Positions 46,025-54,605 of a stretch of 64,000 nt of DNA are shown one piece after another. The stretch spans positions 1 to 64,000 of the forward strand of contig NZ_FUHN01000007.1 in the NCBI RefSeq assembly GCF_900155555.1. Reading direction: 5' to 3'. This stretch comes from Mobilibacterium timonense. GTDB lineage: Bacteria; Bacillota; Clostridia; Peptostreptococcales; Anaerovoracaceae. The notes under the pieces are model-generated. The model was not told the origin of the DNA and made no database searches. It worked only from the letters and a program-made list of their open reading frames with translations. Every line of letters begins with the position of its first letter. Position 1 is the stretch's first letter. A program made the translations under genes and the position numbers.

Positions 46025-46579
46025 TTGAGTGAGGAAAACACAAAGCTCCAGAAGAAAAATGAAGAACTTCAAGTCCGTCTCAAGGCGATGCTCACACAGA
46101 TGTATGGCCGCATGAGCGAGAAGTTCACTTCGGATGACCAGGTAACGATTGCAGACCTTGGCGCGAATGAAGCTGAATACGTGCTGGATACAGAAGGCCA
46201 TGCCGAGGAAGAGCTGGTAGAAGTAAAGGCCACCAGAAGGAGGCTCCCGAAGAAAAGAGCCATAGATGTGAGCAGCCTCCCTGTCACAGTAAAGGAATAC
46301 ACTCTGTCTGAGGATGAACTCCAGGATAAGTTTCCGGAGGGAAGGAAAAGATTCGACGACGAGGTGTTCAGGACTCTCGAGTACGAACCGGCTAAGTTCT
46401 CTGTAACAGAGAATCATGTTGCGGTCTGCCACGGCAAGAGTGGAAACATCGCCAGAGATCCGCATCCGAAGACATTGCTGAAACACAGCATCTTTACACC
46501 TGCTGTTGGAGCAGCGATCATGAACGCCAAATATGTCAATGCAGGAGTATCCCAAAGATTGTGTAAACCTCCGTACTAA
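46025..46579 (+). pseudogene. IS66-family transposase fragment, truncated at both ends
   Basis: The segment ENTKLQKKNEELQVRLKA then MYGRMSEKF is the leucine-zipper-like N-terminus of the IS66 TnpC transposase. YEPAKFSVTENHVAVC and DPHPKTLLKHSIFTP correspond to the region before the DDE domain. The catalytic domain is missing: similarity stops after AKYVNA near 46550, where an IS256-like end begins. The frame starts at a TTG directly after a TAA, so the 5' end is also lost or frame-shifted; an open stretch of 41 codons in another frame (from 45907) precedes it and was not recognised. Confidence 0.75.
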
Positions 46580-46608
46580 CGTAAGAATGACTTACGAGTA
46601 TGGAGGTT
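46565..46608 (+). repeat. long hairpin at the 5' end of the broken IS256 copy
   Basis: AAACCTCCGTACT (46565-46577) pairs with AGTATGGAGGTTT (46596-46608), one G.T pair, and CGTAAG/CTTACG extends the stem around AATGA. The 3' arm includes the transposase ribosome binding site GGAGG, so the hairpin would hide it in read-through transcripts from outside, as is common for IS elements. Confidence 0.7.
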
Positions 46609-46611
46609 TTT

Positions 46612-47064
46612 ATGGCCAGACGAAGATCAGATTCACCGCAAAAGGCTGCTCTCCGAGAAATGATGAGCAACTATCTGAAAGAGAATGACGTTCACATCAA
46701 AGATGGCACAGATGTCAATTCGATCATGAGAGATATGATGTCCATCATCCTGGAAGGTACACTGGACGCTGAGATGAACGAAGAACTCGGTTATTCCAGA
46801 TATGATTACAAGAACAAAGAAACGGACAACAGCCGGAATGGTTATTCAAAGAAGACCATGCATACCAGCTACGGTGACATGGAGATAGATGTTCCCAGAG
46901 ATCGAAAGGGGAAATTTGAGCTCCAGGTCATCAAAAAGCATCAGAACACCATTACGCAGGACATGGAAGAGAAAATCATTTCTATGTACGCCAAAGGAAT
47001 GACAACAGCGGACATCGAGAGCCATATGCGTGGTCTTTACGGGAGTATGGAAGTTTTTCTGTAA
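46612..47064 (+). pseudogene. IS256-family transposase, C-terminally truncated
   Basis: The first ~145 residues match the N-terminal part of IS256/mutator transposases: EMNEELGYSRYDYKNK, SRNGYSKKTM, EIDVPRDRKGKFE and YAKGMTTADIESH. The match ends at MRGLYG; a foreign tail SMEVFL and stop follow, so the DDE domain is lost. The start ATG at 46612 follows GGAGG; an ATG at 46600 overlaps that site. It is a different element from the intact IS256 copy next door (about half identical by eye). Confidence 0.8.
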
Positions 47065-47154
47065 ATAAAGGTCTTCCGTGAGAAGTGTATAGCGGGCTGG
47101 TCAGTTCCTTCTGCCAGCTCTTGAACATTGTTTAACAGAATGATCTTTCCATGT

Positions 47155-47188
47155 CAAGACATGCCCTTGTCAAGGAGGGCATGTCTTG
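47155..47188. repeat. inverted repeat at the 3' end of the intact transposase gene
   Basis: CAAGACATGCCC (47155-47166) and GGGCATGTCTTG (47177-47188) are perfect complements around TTGTCAAGGA, and the pairing extends outward with one bulge. No T tract is present. It may act as a transcription or mRNA end for the minus-strand transposase. Confidence 0.75.
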
Positions 47189-47211
47189 TACATATGATCT
47201 TGTGATCTCTG

Positions 47212-48468
47212 CTATTCAGGCAAGCGCTCCGGGTACATGATCGACAATTCGCCTCGCACTTTTCCCCAGTTGCGAATCGGCATCGTCCACTTGCGTGTGG
47301 CTTCGAATGTTGCGAGATACAGCGACTTCAGTAATGCCTGAGGTTCTGGGAATACGCTCCTCTGTCGGTTCAGCCTCCGCAGCGTTGAATTCAGCGATTC
47401 TATGGCATTGGTCGTATAGAAGGCTGTTCTGACATCCCTGGAAAACTTGAAGATCGGGGATATGGCGTCCCAGTTGTCGCTCCAGCGTTTCATAGCATAT
47501 GGATACTGCGGACTCCATTTATCTGTAACGTGATCAAGTTGTGCCAGTGCGGACTTTTCATCCGGAGCTGTATATATAGTCTTAAGATCCTTTGCAAAGG
47601 CCTTCATGTCTCTATTTGCCACATATTTCAGCGTATTTCTGACCATATGTACGATGCAGCGCTGATGCTCTGTTTTCGGAAACGCGGCCGAAATAGCATC
47701 CTTTATTCCGGTCAACCCATCTGAACAAAGGATCAATATGTCCTGAACACCTCTGTTCTTCAAGGAATTCAGAACAGATAGCCAGTATTTGCTGCTTTCG
47801 TTTTCTCCGACATCTATCGTCAGGACATCTTTTCTTCCGTCTGCGTCGATACCGAAGACAACATACGCTGCACGTTTCTGTACAACACCGTCTTCCCTTA
47901 CGGAAAAATAAATTGCGTCAATGAATACGATCGGGTATACCGCTTCCAGCGGACGGTTCTGCAAATCTTCGATCTGCGGCAGGATCTTATCTGTTACGTC
48001 TGAAATAAAGCTTTCTGAGGTCTCAAAGCCGTATATGTCCTCGATCGTTTCAGATATTTGCTTTGTGGTCATTCCCTTTGCGTACACCGATATGATCTTC
48101 CGGTCAATATCCGAAATATCCTTCTGACGCTTTTTTACGACCTTAGGTTCAAAGGAGGAGTTACGGTCCTGTGGAACGTCGATGGACATACTGCCATAGC
48201 TGGAATTGACTCGTTTATTCTTGTATCCGTTTCGATAATTACGTTCAAGGTCATCCAAATCTGCCCGCTCAGATTTTTCATAGCCGATATGTTCATCCAT
48301 CTCGGCCTCCATCATTTCCTTGATCGTGCCACCGAGCAGATCCTTTAGAGCATCCTGTATATCCTGAGCGCTCTCTATATCGTACTCTTCGAGCAGTCCG
48401 CGGATGATCTCACGTTTTCCTTCAGTCATTTCGACATGATGCACTGGTTTCTTTGGTTTTCTGGTCAC
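47212..48468 (-). CDS. IS256-family (mutator-type) transposase
   Basis: A full-length transposase of 418 residues. The DDE catalytic domain includes VFIDAIYFSVRED (first Asp), LCSDGLTGIKDAI (second Asp) and TNAIESLNSTLRRLN (Glu), with the CIVHMVRNTLKYV signature of the family (C/H-x-VRN). The N-terminal DNA-binding part resembles that of the neighbouring broken copy. Base composition is AT-richer than the flanking operons. It is probably functional by sequence. Confidence 0.93.
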   Translation of the reverse strand: MTRKPKKPVHHVEMTEGKREIIRGLLEEYDIESAQDIQDALKDLLGGTIKEMMEAEMDEHIGYEKSERADLDDLERNYRNGYKNKRVNSSYGSMSIDVPQDRNSSFEPKVVKKRQKDISDIDRKIISVYAKGMTTKQISETIEDIYGFETSESFISDVTDKILPQIEDLQNRPLEAVYPIVFIDAIYFSVREDGVVQKRAAYVVFGIDADGRKDVLTIDVGENESSKYWLSVLNSLKNRGVQDILILCSDGLTGIKDAISAAFPKTEHQRCIVHMVRNTLKYVANRDMKAFAKDLKTIYTAPDEKSALAQLDHVTDKWSPQYPYAMKRWSDNWDAISPIFKFSRDVRTAFYTTNAIESLNSTLRRLNRQRSVFPEPQALLKSLYLATFEATRKWTMPIRNWGKVRGELSIMYPERLPE

Positions 48469-48676
48469 AGTAAAAGGCCCTCCATGAATTAATGATTGCT
48501 GTCACGAAAGGCCTTGTCAAACACTTTTACAGACTTTTTTCTATTGTCCCGGCATTTATCAAAGTGCCACACACTACGTTAAATAGTTATTAAATAAAAA
48601 ATAAAGTAAGCGGTAAATGAGCCGTGGTCCACATGCAGTATTCCATAATAGTGTTCTTCCTTTTTTATATAGTTGA
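48469..48676. other. AT-rich spacer between IS and XRE gene
   Basis: Holds the right-hand IS terminus (AAACACTTTTACA at 48519-48531) and then about 130 AT-rich bases. No gene and no good terminator for the XRE gene was recognised. Confidence 0.5.
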
Positions 48677-49384
48677 TTACTGAATATTCTTACCATGTAC
48701 AAAGAATGCGCCTTTTGCTTTGAAACTTCGGAGATCATCGTTTGTTAATGGCAGTAACCGTCCCAGTTCAGAAGTACTGTTAATTATCTTCCGAGAGATC
48801 AGCCATCTGCCGGCTATGGGATAATGTACTCCGACGGAAAAAGATGCGAAGAAGGAATACTGTTTTTCCGTATTCCCTAGTGGATTCTCTATTTCCGTGA
48901 TTATGATATCAAGTTCATTCAGTGGATTTATCAGAACTATTCTTTTTTTTGCTGTATCATTAAAAACATTTCCTGCGTAATAGTATTTGCAGTTCCAATA
49001 TTCTGTTTCATTTTCCACCTCAGCATAAAACTTGGCCGTGGAGTTACCAATAAAGAGAACGTTCTTGCTATAGTATGCTTTATCATGGCCTAAGAAAGTG
49101 TATACGAAGTATTTATTATAACTATTTTCAGAAATATCGGAATTTCTGAAAATAGAACCTTCGGATGGAAGATATGACTCATCCAGCAACTGAATAGGAT
49201 CTATTTGCAAAGCTTTTGCTATTTCTGACAAAATATCCAATGTGATCGCAGACTCTCCTCTTTCATATTTAGAGATAGCTGACTTACTGATATTCATTCT
49301 TCCAGCAAGTTCAACTATAGTTATCCCTCTGGATTTTCTGAAGAAACGTATACGTTCTCCTACCATAGTAGTTATACTTTTCAT
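48677..49384 (-). CDS. XRE-family transcriptional regulator
   Basis: A 235-residue protein with an N-terminal helix-turn-helix of the Xre/Cro type (about residues 8-62: MVGERIRFFRKSRGIT, MNISKSAISKYERGE). A larger C-terminal domain of no recognised family has many aromatic residues and could be a sensor. Codon use is strongly AT-biased compared with the operons on both sides, which points to transfer. The ATG at 49384 follows AGGTGATAATTG. It is divergent from the amidohydrolase-transporter genes, the usual arrangement for a local regulator. Confidence 0.85.
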   Translation of the reverse strand: MKSITTMVGERIRFFRKSRGITIVELAGRMNISKSAISKYERGESAITLDILSEIAKALQIDPIQLLDESYLPSEGSIFRNSDISENSYNKYFVYTFLGHDKAYYSKNVLFIGNSTAKFYAEVENETEYWNCKYYYAGNVFNDTAKKRIVLINPLNELDIIITEIENPLGNTEKQYSFFASFSVGVHYPIAGRWLISRKIINSTSELGRLLPLTNDDLRSFKAKGAFFVHGKNIQ

Positions 49385-49493
49385 CAATTATCACCTGATC
49401 CCCTTTAAAAATTGCCCCCCGAGGAATAGCAGTTTCAAATTCCACAAATTAGAAAATTTTTATGGAATTTAACATCGAACTAGTTTATTAATC

Positions 49494-49514
49494 GTAATAT
49501 TTTAAATATTTCGT
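49494..49514. promoter_or_regulatory. 21-bp near-perfect palindrome, candidate operator of the XRE regulator
   Basis: CG at each end encloses a perfect core AATATTT-T-AAATATT (49497-49511), one mismatch pair between. It is in the 281-bp divergent spacer (49385-49665) between the regulator and the amidohydrolase gene. No confident -35/-10 pair was identified in the spacer. Confidence 0.5.
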
Positions 49515-49665
49515 ATGAAATTCCTCTCACAGTAAAAAATATCATATGAATATTCTACTATCAATGGAATCGGTGTTGTTTGAAGTAAATTTTCTCAAAA
49601 ATATAATTGTCGTATCAGTTAATATCTGTGAGGAGCCATCTACGTTTACAAAAAGAGGTATTAAA

Positions 49666-50862
49666 ATGAAAATTCTAAAAAATTGCAGACTTATCCCTGA
49701 ACTATCCGGTAATTTCAATGAAGGTCTGGCAGATCTTGTGATCGATGGAAGACATATCCGTGAGATCCTCAAGGCTGGTTCGGACATCTACAGGTCAGTT
49801 GATTTCGTTGATATGAAGGGAATGACAGTCCTTCCTGGATTTTTCGATCTACACGCCCATCTTATGTTCAAGGATCAGGACTACTATGCATCCATGGCAA
49901 GGTCTCAGAACGAGTATCTCATCGACTGCATTGAACACGCTCAGGTATATTTGAAACACGGTTATACGACTATCAGAGATGCTGGAAATGACTTCTATGC
50001 TGGTATCACTGTGCGTGACGCCATCAATCGCGGGATCGTTCAGGGAGCCAGAGTGATCACTTCCGGGAAGATCGTCTCACCTGTAGCAAAGGGCAACAGC
50101 AGCTTTGGTTCACTCTATTGGGAAGTCGATGATCCTCGGGAGATGATGCATGTTGTAAGAACAGAAGTGGCTAAAGGTGTTGATTTTGTAAAATACATGG
50201 TAACTGGCGCAGTTCTTAACGAAGGCGGAGTTCCAGGTGAACTCATCACATCTGCTGAAGAGGTAAAAGCTATTACATCTGCTGCTGAATCACTAGGTAC
50301 TTATATAGCAGCACATTGCCATGGGAACGAAGGAATCAAGGTAGCCATCAGAAATGGGGTCAGGACTATTGAGCATGCATCTTATATGGACGAAGAGTGT
50401 GTGGAACTCATGCTCCAACGTAAAGATTTTGTTGCAACTGTTCCAACAGCTTCCATCGCGTACACATTATATAAAGAACTCTATGCTGGCGGTGTTCTTC
50501 CTGAATTCGTGGAAAAGTCCCGCTTAGCTTGTGCGCAAATGCTGAAAGGGATCTGTATGTGCGAAGAGGCTGGTGTTGCAGTCGGCTGGGGAACTGACCT
50601 CGACATGCAAATGTTTGACAAATATCCGGGACTTGAATTCAAGGCTAGAAGTGAGTTTGGGCTGGATAATATGACTATTCTCAAAGAAGCAACCATCACA
50701 AGTGCCATAATTGCAGGTATAGCGGATAAAACCGGATCCATCGAAGTCGGAAAATTTGCCGATCTGGTCGTGATCGACGGTAATCCTGACGAAGACATGA
50801 CCGTTATGAATAATCTTCCAAAATTCGTATACAAAGAAGGAACTCTTGTAGCTCAGAATTAA
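49666..50862 (+). CDS. metal-dependent amidohydrolase (imidazolonepropionase/prolidase-like)
   Basis: A 398-residue member of the COG1228 group. The binuclear metal site is visible: HAH in FFDLHAHLMF, a Lys (potentially carboxylated) in DFVKYMVTG, His in IAAHCHGNE and in TIEHASYMD, and Asp in GWGTDLDM. Relatives hydrolyse imidazolonepropionate or Xaa-Pro/Xaa-Arg dipeptide-like amides; the substrate here cannot be read from sequence. The ATG at 49666 follows AAGAGG; the frame opens 120 nt upstream without a good site. It is first in a three-gene unit with two transporters. AT-richer codon use than the flanks. Confidence 0.88.
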   Translation: MKILKNCRLIPELSGNFNEGLADLVIDGRHIREILKAGSDIYRSVDFVDMKGMTVLPGFFDLHAHLMFKDQDYYASMARSQNEYLIDCIEHAQVYLKHGYTTIRDAGNDFYAGITVRDAINRGIVQGARVITSGKIVSPVAKGNSSFGSLYWEVDDPREMMHVVRTEVAKGVDFVKYMVTGAVLNEGGVPGELITSAEEVKAITSAAESLGTYIAAHCHGNEGIKVAIRNGVRTIEHASYMDEECVELMLQRKDFVATVPTASIAYTLYKELYAGGVLPEFVEKSRLACAQMLKGICMCEEAGVAVGWGTDLDMQMFDKYPGLEFKARSEFGLDNMTILKEATITSAIIAGIADKTGSIEVGKFADLVVIDGNPDEDMTVMNNLPKFVYKEGTLVAQN

Positions 50863-50882
50863 AGAAGAAAGGAAATATCAAA

Positions 50883-52115
50883 ATGAATAAGAGAAAAAAA
50901 TATCTGTTGATTTTCCTGCTTACGATGTCAGCATTATGCTACAATCTACCATATTTGAGTGCTACTTTCTATACTCAGTTCCTTGAGGCATTCAATTTGA
51001 GCAATACCCAAGCAGGCTTCCTCATGACAATGTTCTCACTCACCGCTACACCGGGATACCTTTTCGGCGGTTTACTCGCAGATAAGTTCTCTCCGAAAAA
51101 ACTTTTAATCATATCACAACTACTTACTGCGGTATTGGGATTTGCGATGAGCCTTGTCAATGGATATGCCATACTGATCGTCTGCTATCTTGGCTTTGGT
51201 GTATCCACGACCTTTCTCCATTGGTCAGCTTTCCTGAAGCTGATACGTGCACAGGCTGATGAAAATGAAGAAGGTAAAGTGTTCGGATTCTTTGAACTCA
51301 GCTATGCTGTTGTTGGTGCTATTACAAGTTATGGTATACTTGCGGCGCTCAGCAAACTCAGCAATTTCAGAATCGTTACATCTGTTTATGCAGTGATCCT
51401 GGTTCTGGTCGCGATTGTTATTGTGTTTGCACTTAAAGATGTAGAAGAAAACGAGGCTTCAAATGAGTTCAATTTCAAGATGGCGAGCAAAGCTATCGCG
51501 CATCCTGTAACATGGCTCAACGGCCTGATCGTCATGGGAATGTTTATTATAGTAACCGGCTCAAGCTATCTGAACCCATATATGTCATCTGTCTTCGGAA
51601 CAACAGTAGCTTTCGGAACAGGTTTAACAATTTTCAACAGAACAATTGCAAGAATCATCTGCGCACCTTTTGGCGGAATGCTTTTGGACAAGTGGAAGAC
51701 ACCTAAATTCATGATCACTTTCTGTGTTGTTCTGATTGCGCTTGCATCCGTTTTCCTGTTCATACCACAGGATGCCAGTGGTCGTACAATCGCAATAATT
51801 GCTGCTGTACTGATCATCATGGTTCTCAGTGGATCACGTTCAGGGTTATACACGCCTATTCCTGAAGCAAAGATACCTTTTGAGATAATGGGAACATCAA
51901 TGGGTATAGCATCAGCTGTAGGCTATTCTACAGATCTCTGGTTATATACATTATGCGGAAAATGGATAGATACTCTTGGCAATGCAGGCTACAGGAATAT
52001 CATTCTCCTCTATATTGCAGGACTTGTACTGGTAATAGCAGCATCATTCCTTCTTTACATATATGAGAAAAAACATGGTGTTTTCGCAGAATCCGTCCCT
52101 GACCAGGCGATTTAA
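50883..52115 (+). CDS. MFS transporter
   Basis: A 410-residue major facilitator protein with twelve hydrophobic segments. The loop 2-3 motif GGLLADKFSPKK matches the MFS signature GxLaDrxGrk, with a repeat-like motif in the second half (GGMLLDKWKTPK). The overall style resembles the nitrate/oxalate-type or anion:cation symporter MFS groups. It lies 20 nt after the amidohydrolase gene, preceded by AAAGGAA, so it probably imports the substrate or exports a product. Confidence 0.85.
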   Translation: MNKRKKYLLIFLLTMSALCYNLPYLSATFYTQFLEAFNLSNTQAGFLMTMFSLTATPGYLFGGLLADKFSPKKLLIISQLLTAVLGFAMSLVNGYAILIVCYLGFGVSTTFLHWSAFLKLIRAQADENEEGKVFGFFELSYAVVGAITSYGILAALSKLSNFRIVTSVYAVILVLVAIVIVFALKDVEENEASNEFNFKMASKAIAHPVTWLNGLIVMGMFIIVTGSSYLNPYMSSVFGTTVAFGTGLTIFNRTIARIICAPFGGMLLDKWKTPKFMITFCVVLIALASVFLFIPQDASGRTIAIIAAVLIIMVLSGSRSGLYTPIPEAKIPFEIMGTSMGIASAVGYSTDLWLYTLCGKWIDTLGNAGYRNIILLYIAGLVLVIAASFLLYIYEKKHGVFAESVPDQAI

Positions 52116-52138
52116 ACATCATTTGAAGGGCATCTGTT

Positions 52139-53521
52139 ATGAACGCTTTAGATACTATAATTTTGATACTTGCTATCACTACAGTAGTAACGGTTGGTAT
52201 CTTTTCAGGCAGGAACAGCAATACAGCAGATGAATTCCTTCTTGCAGGAAAAAGCATCAACAAATTGCAGGCGGGTTTTTCTATGGCTGCAACGGATTTC
52301 GGTGGAAGCGGTCTGGTGGCTGCTATCGGTTACTGCTACATGGTCGGAATGAGTGGAATGTGGTGGAATCTTGCAGCTGCCCCGGCATTCCTGGTAATAG
52401 ATCTGTGGCTTGCAGATAAATTCAACAAGATGGATGGAGCAACGCTTCCGGAATATCTCGGACAGCGTTACTCCTCTGCAGTAGAATATTTAGCAACAGT
52501 TACACATGTGCTGACAAATATAGCTGCTTTATCAGTTCAGTTTACAGTTGCATGTGCAACGCTGTATTCGATTACTGGGTTCAGCACAAGAATCTCCCTT
52601 GTGATCAGTGTAATACTTGTTATTCTTCTGACTGGTGGCGGATTAAAATCTGTAGTAAATACCGATGCAGCCCTCTTCGTGATAATCGTTCTGTCAGTAT
52701 TGATCTCAGTGCCGGTAATGATAAGAAACGGCGGAGGTTTATCATCAATCACAAGTCAGCTTCCTGGCGGGTTTACCAGTATTGCTTCACTGGGATTCTG
52801 GACACCTTTCTCTTGGTTTGTTCTGTGTCTCCTCAATTATTCTACGAATCAGAACTACATTCAACGCATGGTGTCGGCCAAAGATGAAGGAACTGCCCGT
52901 TTCGGTGCTTGCTTCACAGCAGCTTTTTATCTTATTATTTCTGTTGCAATTGGTCTGATAGGTATCAGCTCATATGTCCTGATGCCTGGTGTCGAGGATA
53001 CAAATACGATCTTTCCGCGTATGCTTATTGAATTCTTCCCGCACGGCTTGATAGGTCTCGGAGTTTCCGGAGTGTTCGCAGCTACGATCTCAACAGGAAC
53101 TTCCATCCTCCATGCCACGACGACACTTACTATAAACGATTTTTTGAAAAAGCTTGCGAAACGAGAAAATACAACAGACAAACAAACCGTTGTCATATCA
53201 CGCGTGCTGGTAGTGGTGATCGCTCTGCTAAGTATGATTCTGTCGCTGTTCAGTAGCAATATTATCAATGTGATATATATAGCCGGGCTCTTCTATGGAG
53301 TATCAGTATTTGTTCCAATGCTCATGGGAATGTATAGCGAGAAGCCAACTGCAAAAGCCGCACTGATAACCATGATCACTACCATAGGGTTCAGCCTTTG
53401 CTGGCAATATTGGTTGAGTGAAAAAGTACCTTATATCGGCTCTGTGCCTGCTAATATTATGGGATTGATAATTAGTGCTATTCTGTTGCCAACTATTTCA
53501 TATCTAGAGAGCGCAAAATGA
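52139..53521 (+). CDS. sodium:solute symporter family protein
   Basis: A 460-residue SSS-family transporter with about twelve to thirteen membrane segments. SNTADEFLLAGKSINK and GFSMAATDFGGSGLVAA match the N-terminal family pattern (SGxxxGxxSxA-like sodium site region). YSTNQNYIQRMVSAKDE is the typical loop of the family. Substrate unknown; members carry sugars, amino acids, nucleobases or organic acids. It follows the MFS gene by 23 nt. Two unrelated uptake systems beside one hydrolase is unusual. Confidence 0.88.
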   Translation: MNALDTIILILAITTVVTVGIFSGRNSNTADEFLLAGKSINKLQAGFSMAATDFGGSGLVAAIGYCYMVGMSGMWWNLAAAPAFLVIDLWLADKFNKMDGATLPEYLGQRYSSAVEYLATVTHVLTNIAALSVQFTVACATLYSITGFSTRISLVISVILVILLTGGGLKSVVNTDAALFVIIVLSVLISVPVMIRNGGGLSSITSQLPGGFTSIASLGFWTPFSWFVLCLLNYSTNQNYIQRMVSAKDEGTARFGACFTAAFYLIISVAIGLIGISSYVLMPGVEDTNTIFPRMLIEFFPHGLIGLGVSGVFAATISTGTSILHATTTLTINDFLKKLAKRENTTDKQTVVISRVLVVVIALLSMILSLFSSNIINVIYIAGLFYGVSVFVPMLMGMYSEKPTAKAALITMITTIGFSLCWQYWLSEKVPYIGSVPANIMGLIISAILLPTISYLESAK

Positions 53522-53584
53522 ATAAGCTGATTCGATCAGGGAGCTTTCGCTTACCAATGTATATGCCACTTGACAACATGGTAT

Positions 53585-53597
53585 AAACACTTTTACA
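53585..53597. repeat. 13-bp relic identical to the IS256 element's outer end
   Basis: AAACACTTTTACA is identical to 48519-48531, the right-hand end of the intact IS256-family element, in the same orientation. It lies 63 nt beyond the symporter gene. It may mark a second, now deleted IS copy at the edge of the foreign segment. Confidence 0.4.
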
Positions 53598-53608
53598 AAT
53601 ATTAAAGG

Positions 53609-53637
53609 AGATCCTCAAACCCGGTACGGGATCTTTT
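53609..53637 (+). terminator. possible terminator after the symporter gene
   Basis: AGATCC (53609-53614) pairs with GGATCT (53629-53634), followed by TTTT. An alternative CCCG/CGGG hairpin lies inside. Confidence 0.45.
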
Positions 53638-53685
53638 AGCAAGACACGGTTCAGTTTCCGTTTATGAATAAAAGAGCGCAAAGCA

Positions 53686-53952
53686 TTAGTGGGATTTTTT
53701 TCTCCTGGCTATTTCATTAAGTTCCGGAAATTTTGAATTAACGTAGCGGTATCCTCCCTTTGAATGGGGGATACCGCATTTTTCGCAGCTTTTTATGCCT
53801 TTTTCTGTATAGTAAAAATTGCCGCCGCACCGGTCCCCGAGGGCGTAGAGGGGGCAGTAGCAGAAGAGACAGTTGAAATCTTCCGGATCCACATTGTCGT
53901 GACAAGGGAAATATTCGCAGTCCTTATTTGAAAAAAATGAATAATCAGCCAT
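53686..53952 (-). CDS. cysteine-rich small protein of cobalamin operons
   Basis: An 88-residue protein with ten cysteines: DCEYFPCHD, CLFCYCPLY, DRCGG, and SCEKCGIPH. It matches the 'cysteine-rich small domain' (COG2158-type) found with cobalamin genes in clostridia and archaea. The spacing suggests two zinc or iron-sulfur sites; the function is unknown. Start ATG follows GAGGAAG. It is the last gene of the minus-strand operon, 2 nt after cbiC. Confidence 0.85.
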   Translation of the reverse strand: MADYSFFSNKDCEYFPCHDNVDPEDFNCLFCYCPLYALGDRCGGNFYYTEKGIKSCEKCGIPHSKGGYRYVNSKFPELNEIARRKKSH

Positions 53953-53954
53953 GG

Positions 53955-54599
53955 TTACTTCCTCGTAATTGTATACATCAGTGCATTTACGATGGCGGCG
54001 GCCACGTTGCTGCCGCCTTTTCTTCCACGGGCAACAATATAAGGAACATCTGTGGTCATGATGAGTTCTTTTGCCTGGACCACATTAACGAATCCTACGG
54101 GAACTCCGATTACCAGATCAGGCCGCATTTCGCCATTGTTGATTTTTTCATATAGACGCACCAGCGCAGTGGGAGCGTTTCCTACTGCATAGATAAGAGG
54201 GCCGTCGATTGAAGCGGCCTTGTCCACAGAGGCGGCGGCACGGGTAAAACCATTCTCTTTTGCAGCGGCAGCCACATCCGGATCTGCCATGAAGCATATC
54301 TTCCTGCATCTCAGTTTCTCAAGGGCACTGTTGTTTATCCCTGCCAGGGCCATGTTCGTATCGGTCACGATCGTAGCCCTGTCTCGCAGAGTTTTTCTGG
54401 CGACATCCATGACTCCGTCGCTGAAACACAGCGAGTCGGCGTATTCAAGATCCGCAGAAGTGTGGATAGCCATTATTATCACCGGCGCCAGCTCCTCTGG
54501 CACCGGGTGGGGCAGCTCCGACCGGATGATCTCGAAGCTTCTCGCCTCTATGTCCGCGGGAAGCACGTTTTCCAGTTCGATGTGCGTCGTCTTATCCAT
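53955..54599 (-). CDS. cbiC: cobalt-precorrin-8 methylmutase CbiC
   Basis: Moves the methyl from C11 to C12 to give (cobyrinate) the corrin. IIMAIHTSADLEYA carries the catalytic His, and SIDGPLIYAVGNAPTALVRL and GVPVGFVNVVQAKE are strong CbiC/CobH signatures. Length 214 is normal. It follows cbiP after 6 nt. Confidence 0.95.
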   Translation of the reverse strand: MDKTTHIELENVLPADIEARSFEIIRSELPHPVPEELAPVIIMAIHTSADLEYADSLCFSDGVMDVARKTLRDRATIVTDTNMALAGINNSALEKLRCRKICFMADPDVAAAAKENGFTRAAASVDKAASIDGPLIYAVGNAPTALVRLYEKINNGEMRPDLVIGVPVGFVNVVQAKELIMTTDVPYIVARGRKGGSNVAAAIVNALMYTITRK

Positions 54600-54605
54600 T
54601 TCTGT

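Larger units (their letters stand above)
47054..48537 (-). mobile_element. IS256-family insertion sequence (approximate ends)
   Basis: Contains one intact minus-strand transposase gene. Candidate termini share TCTGTAAA when read inward: near 47055 on the left, and on the right the complement of TTTACAGA at about 48527-48534. The matching stretch is short and I could not establish the full inverted repeats or a target duplication, so the ends are tentative. Confidence 0.5.

Noticed and set aside
45907-46030. 41-codon open stretch before the IS66 fragment
   Set aside because: Could be part of the older element in another frame, but no IS66 protein pattern was recognised, so not called as a gene.
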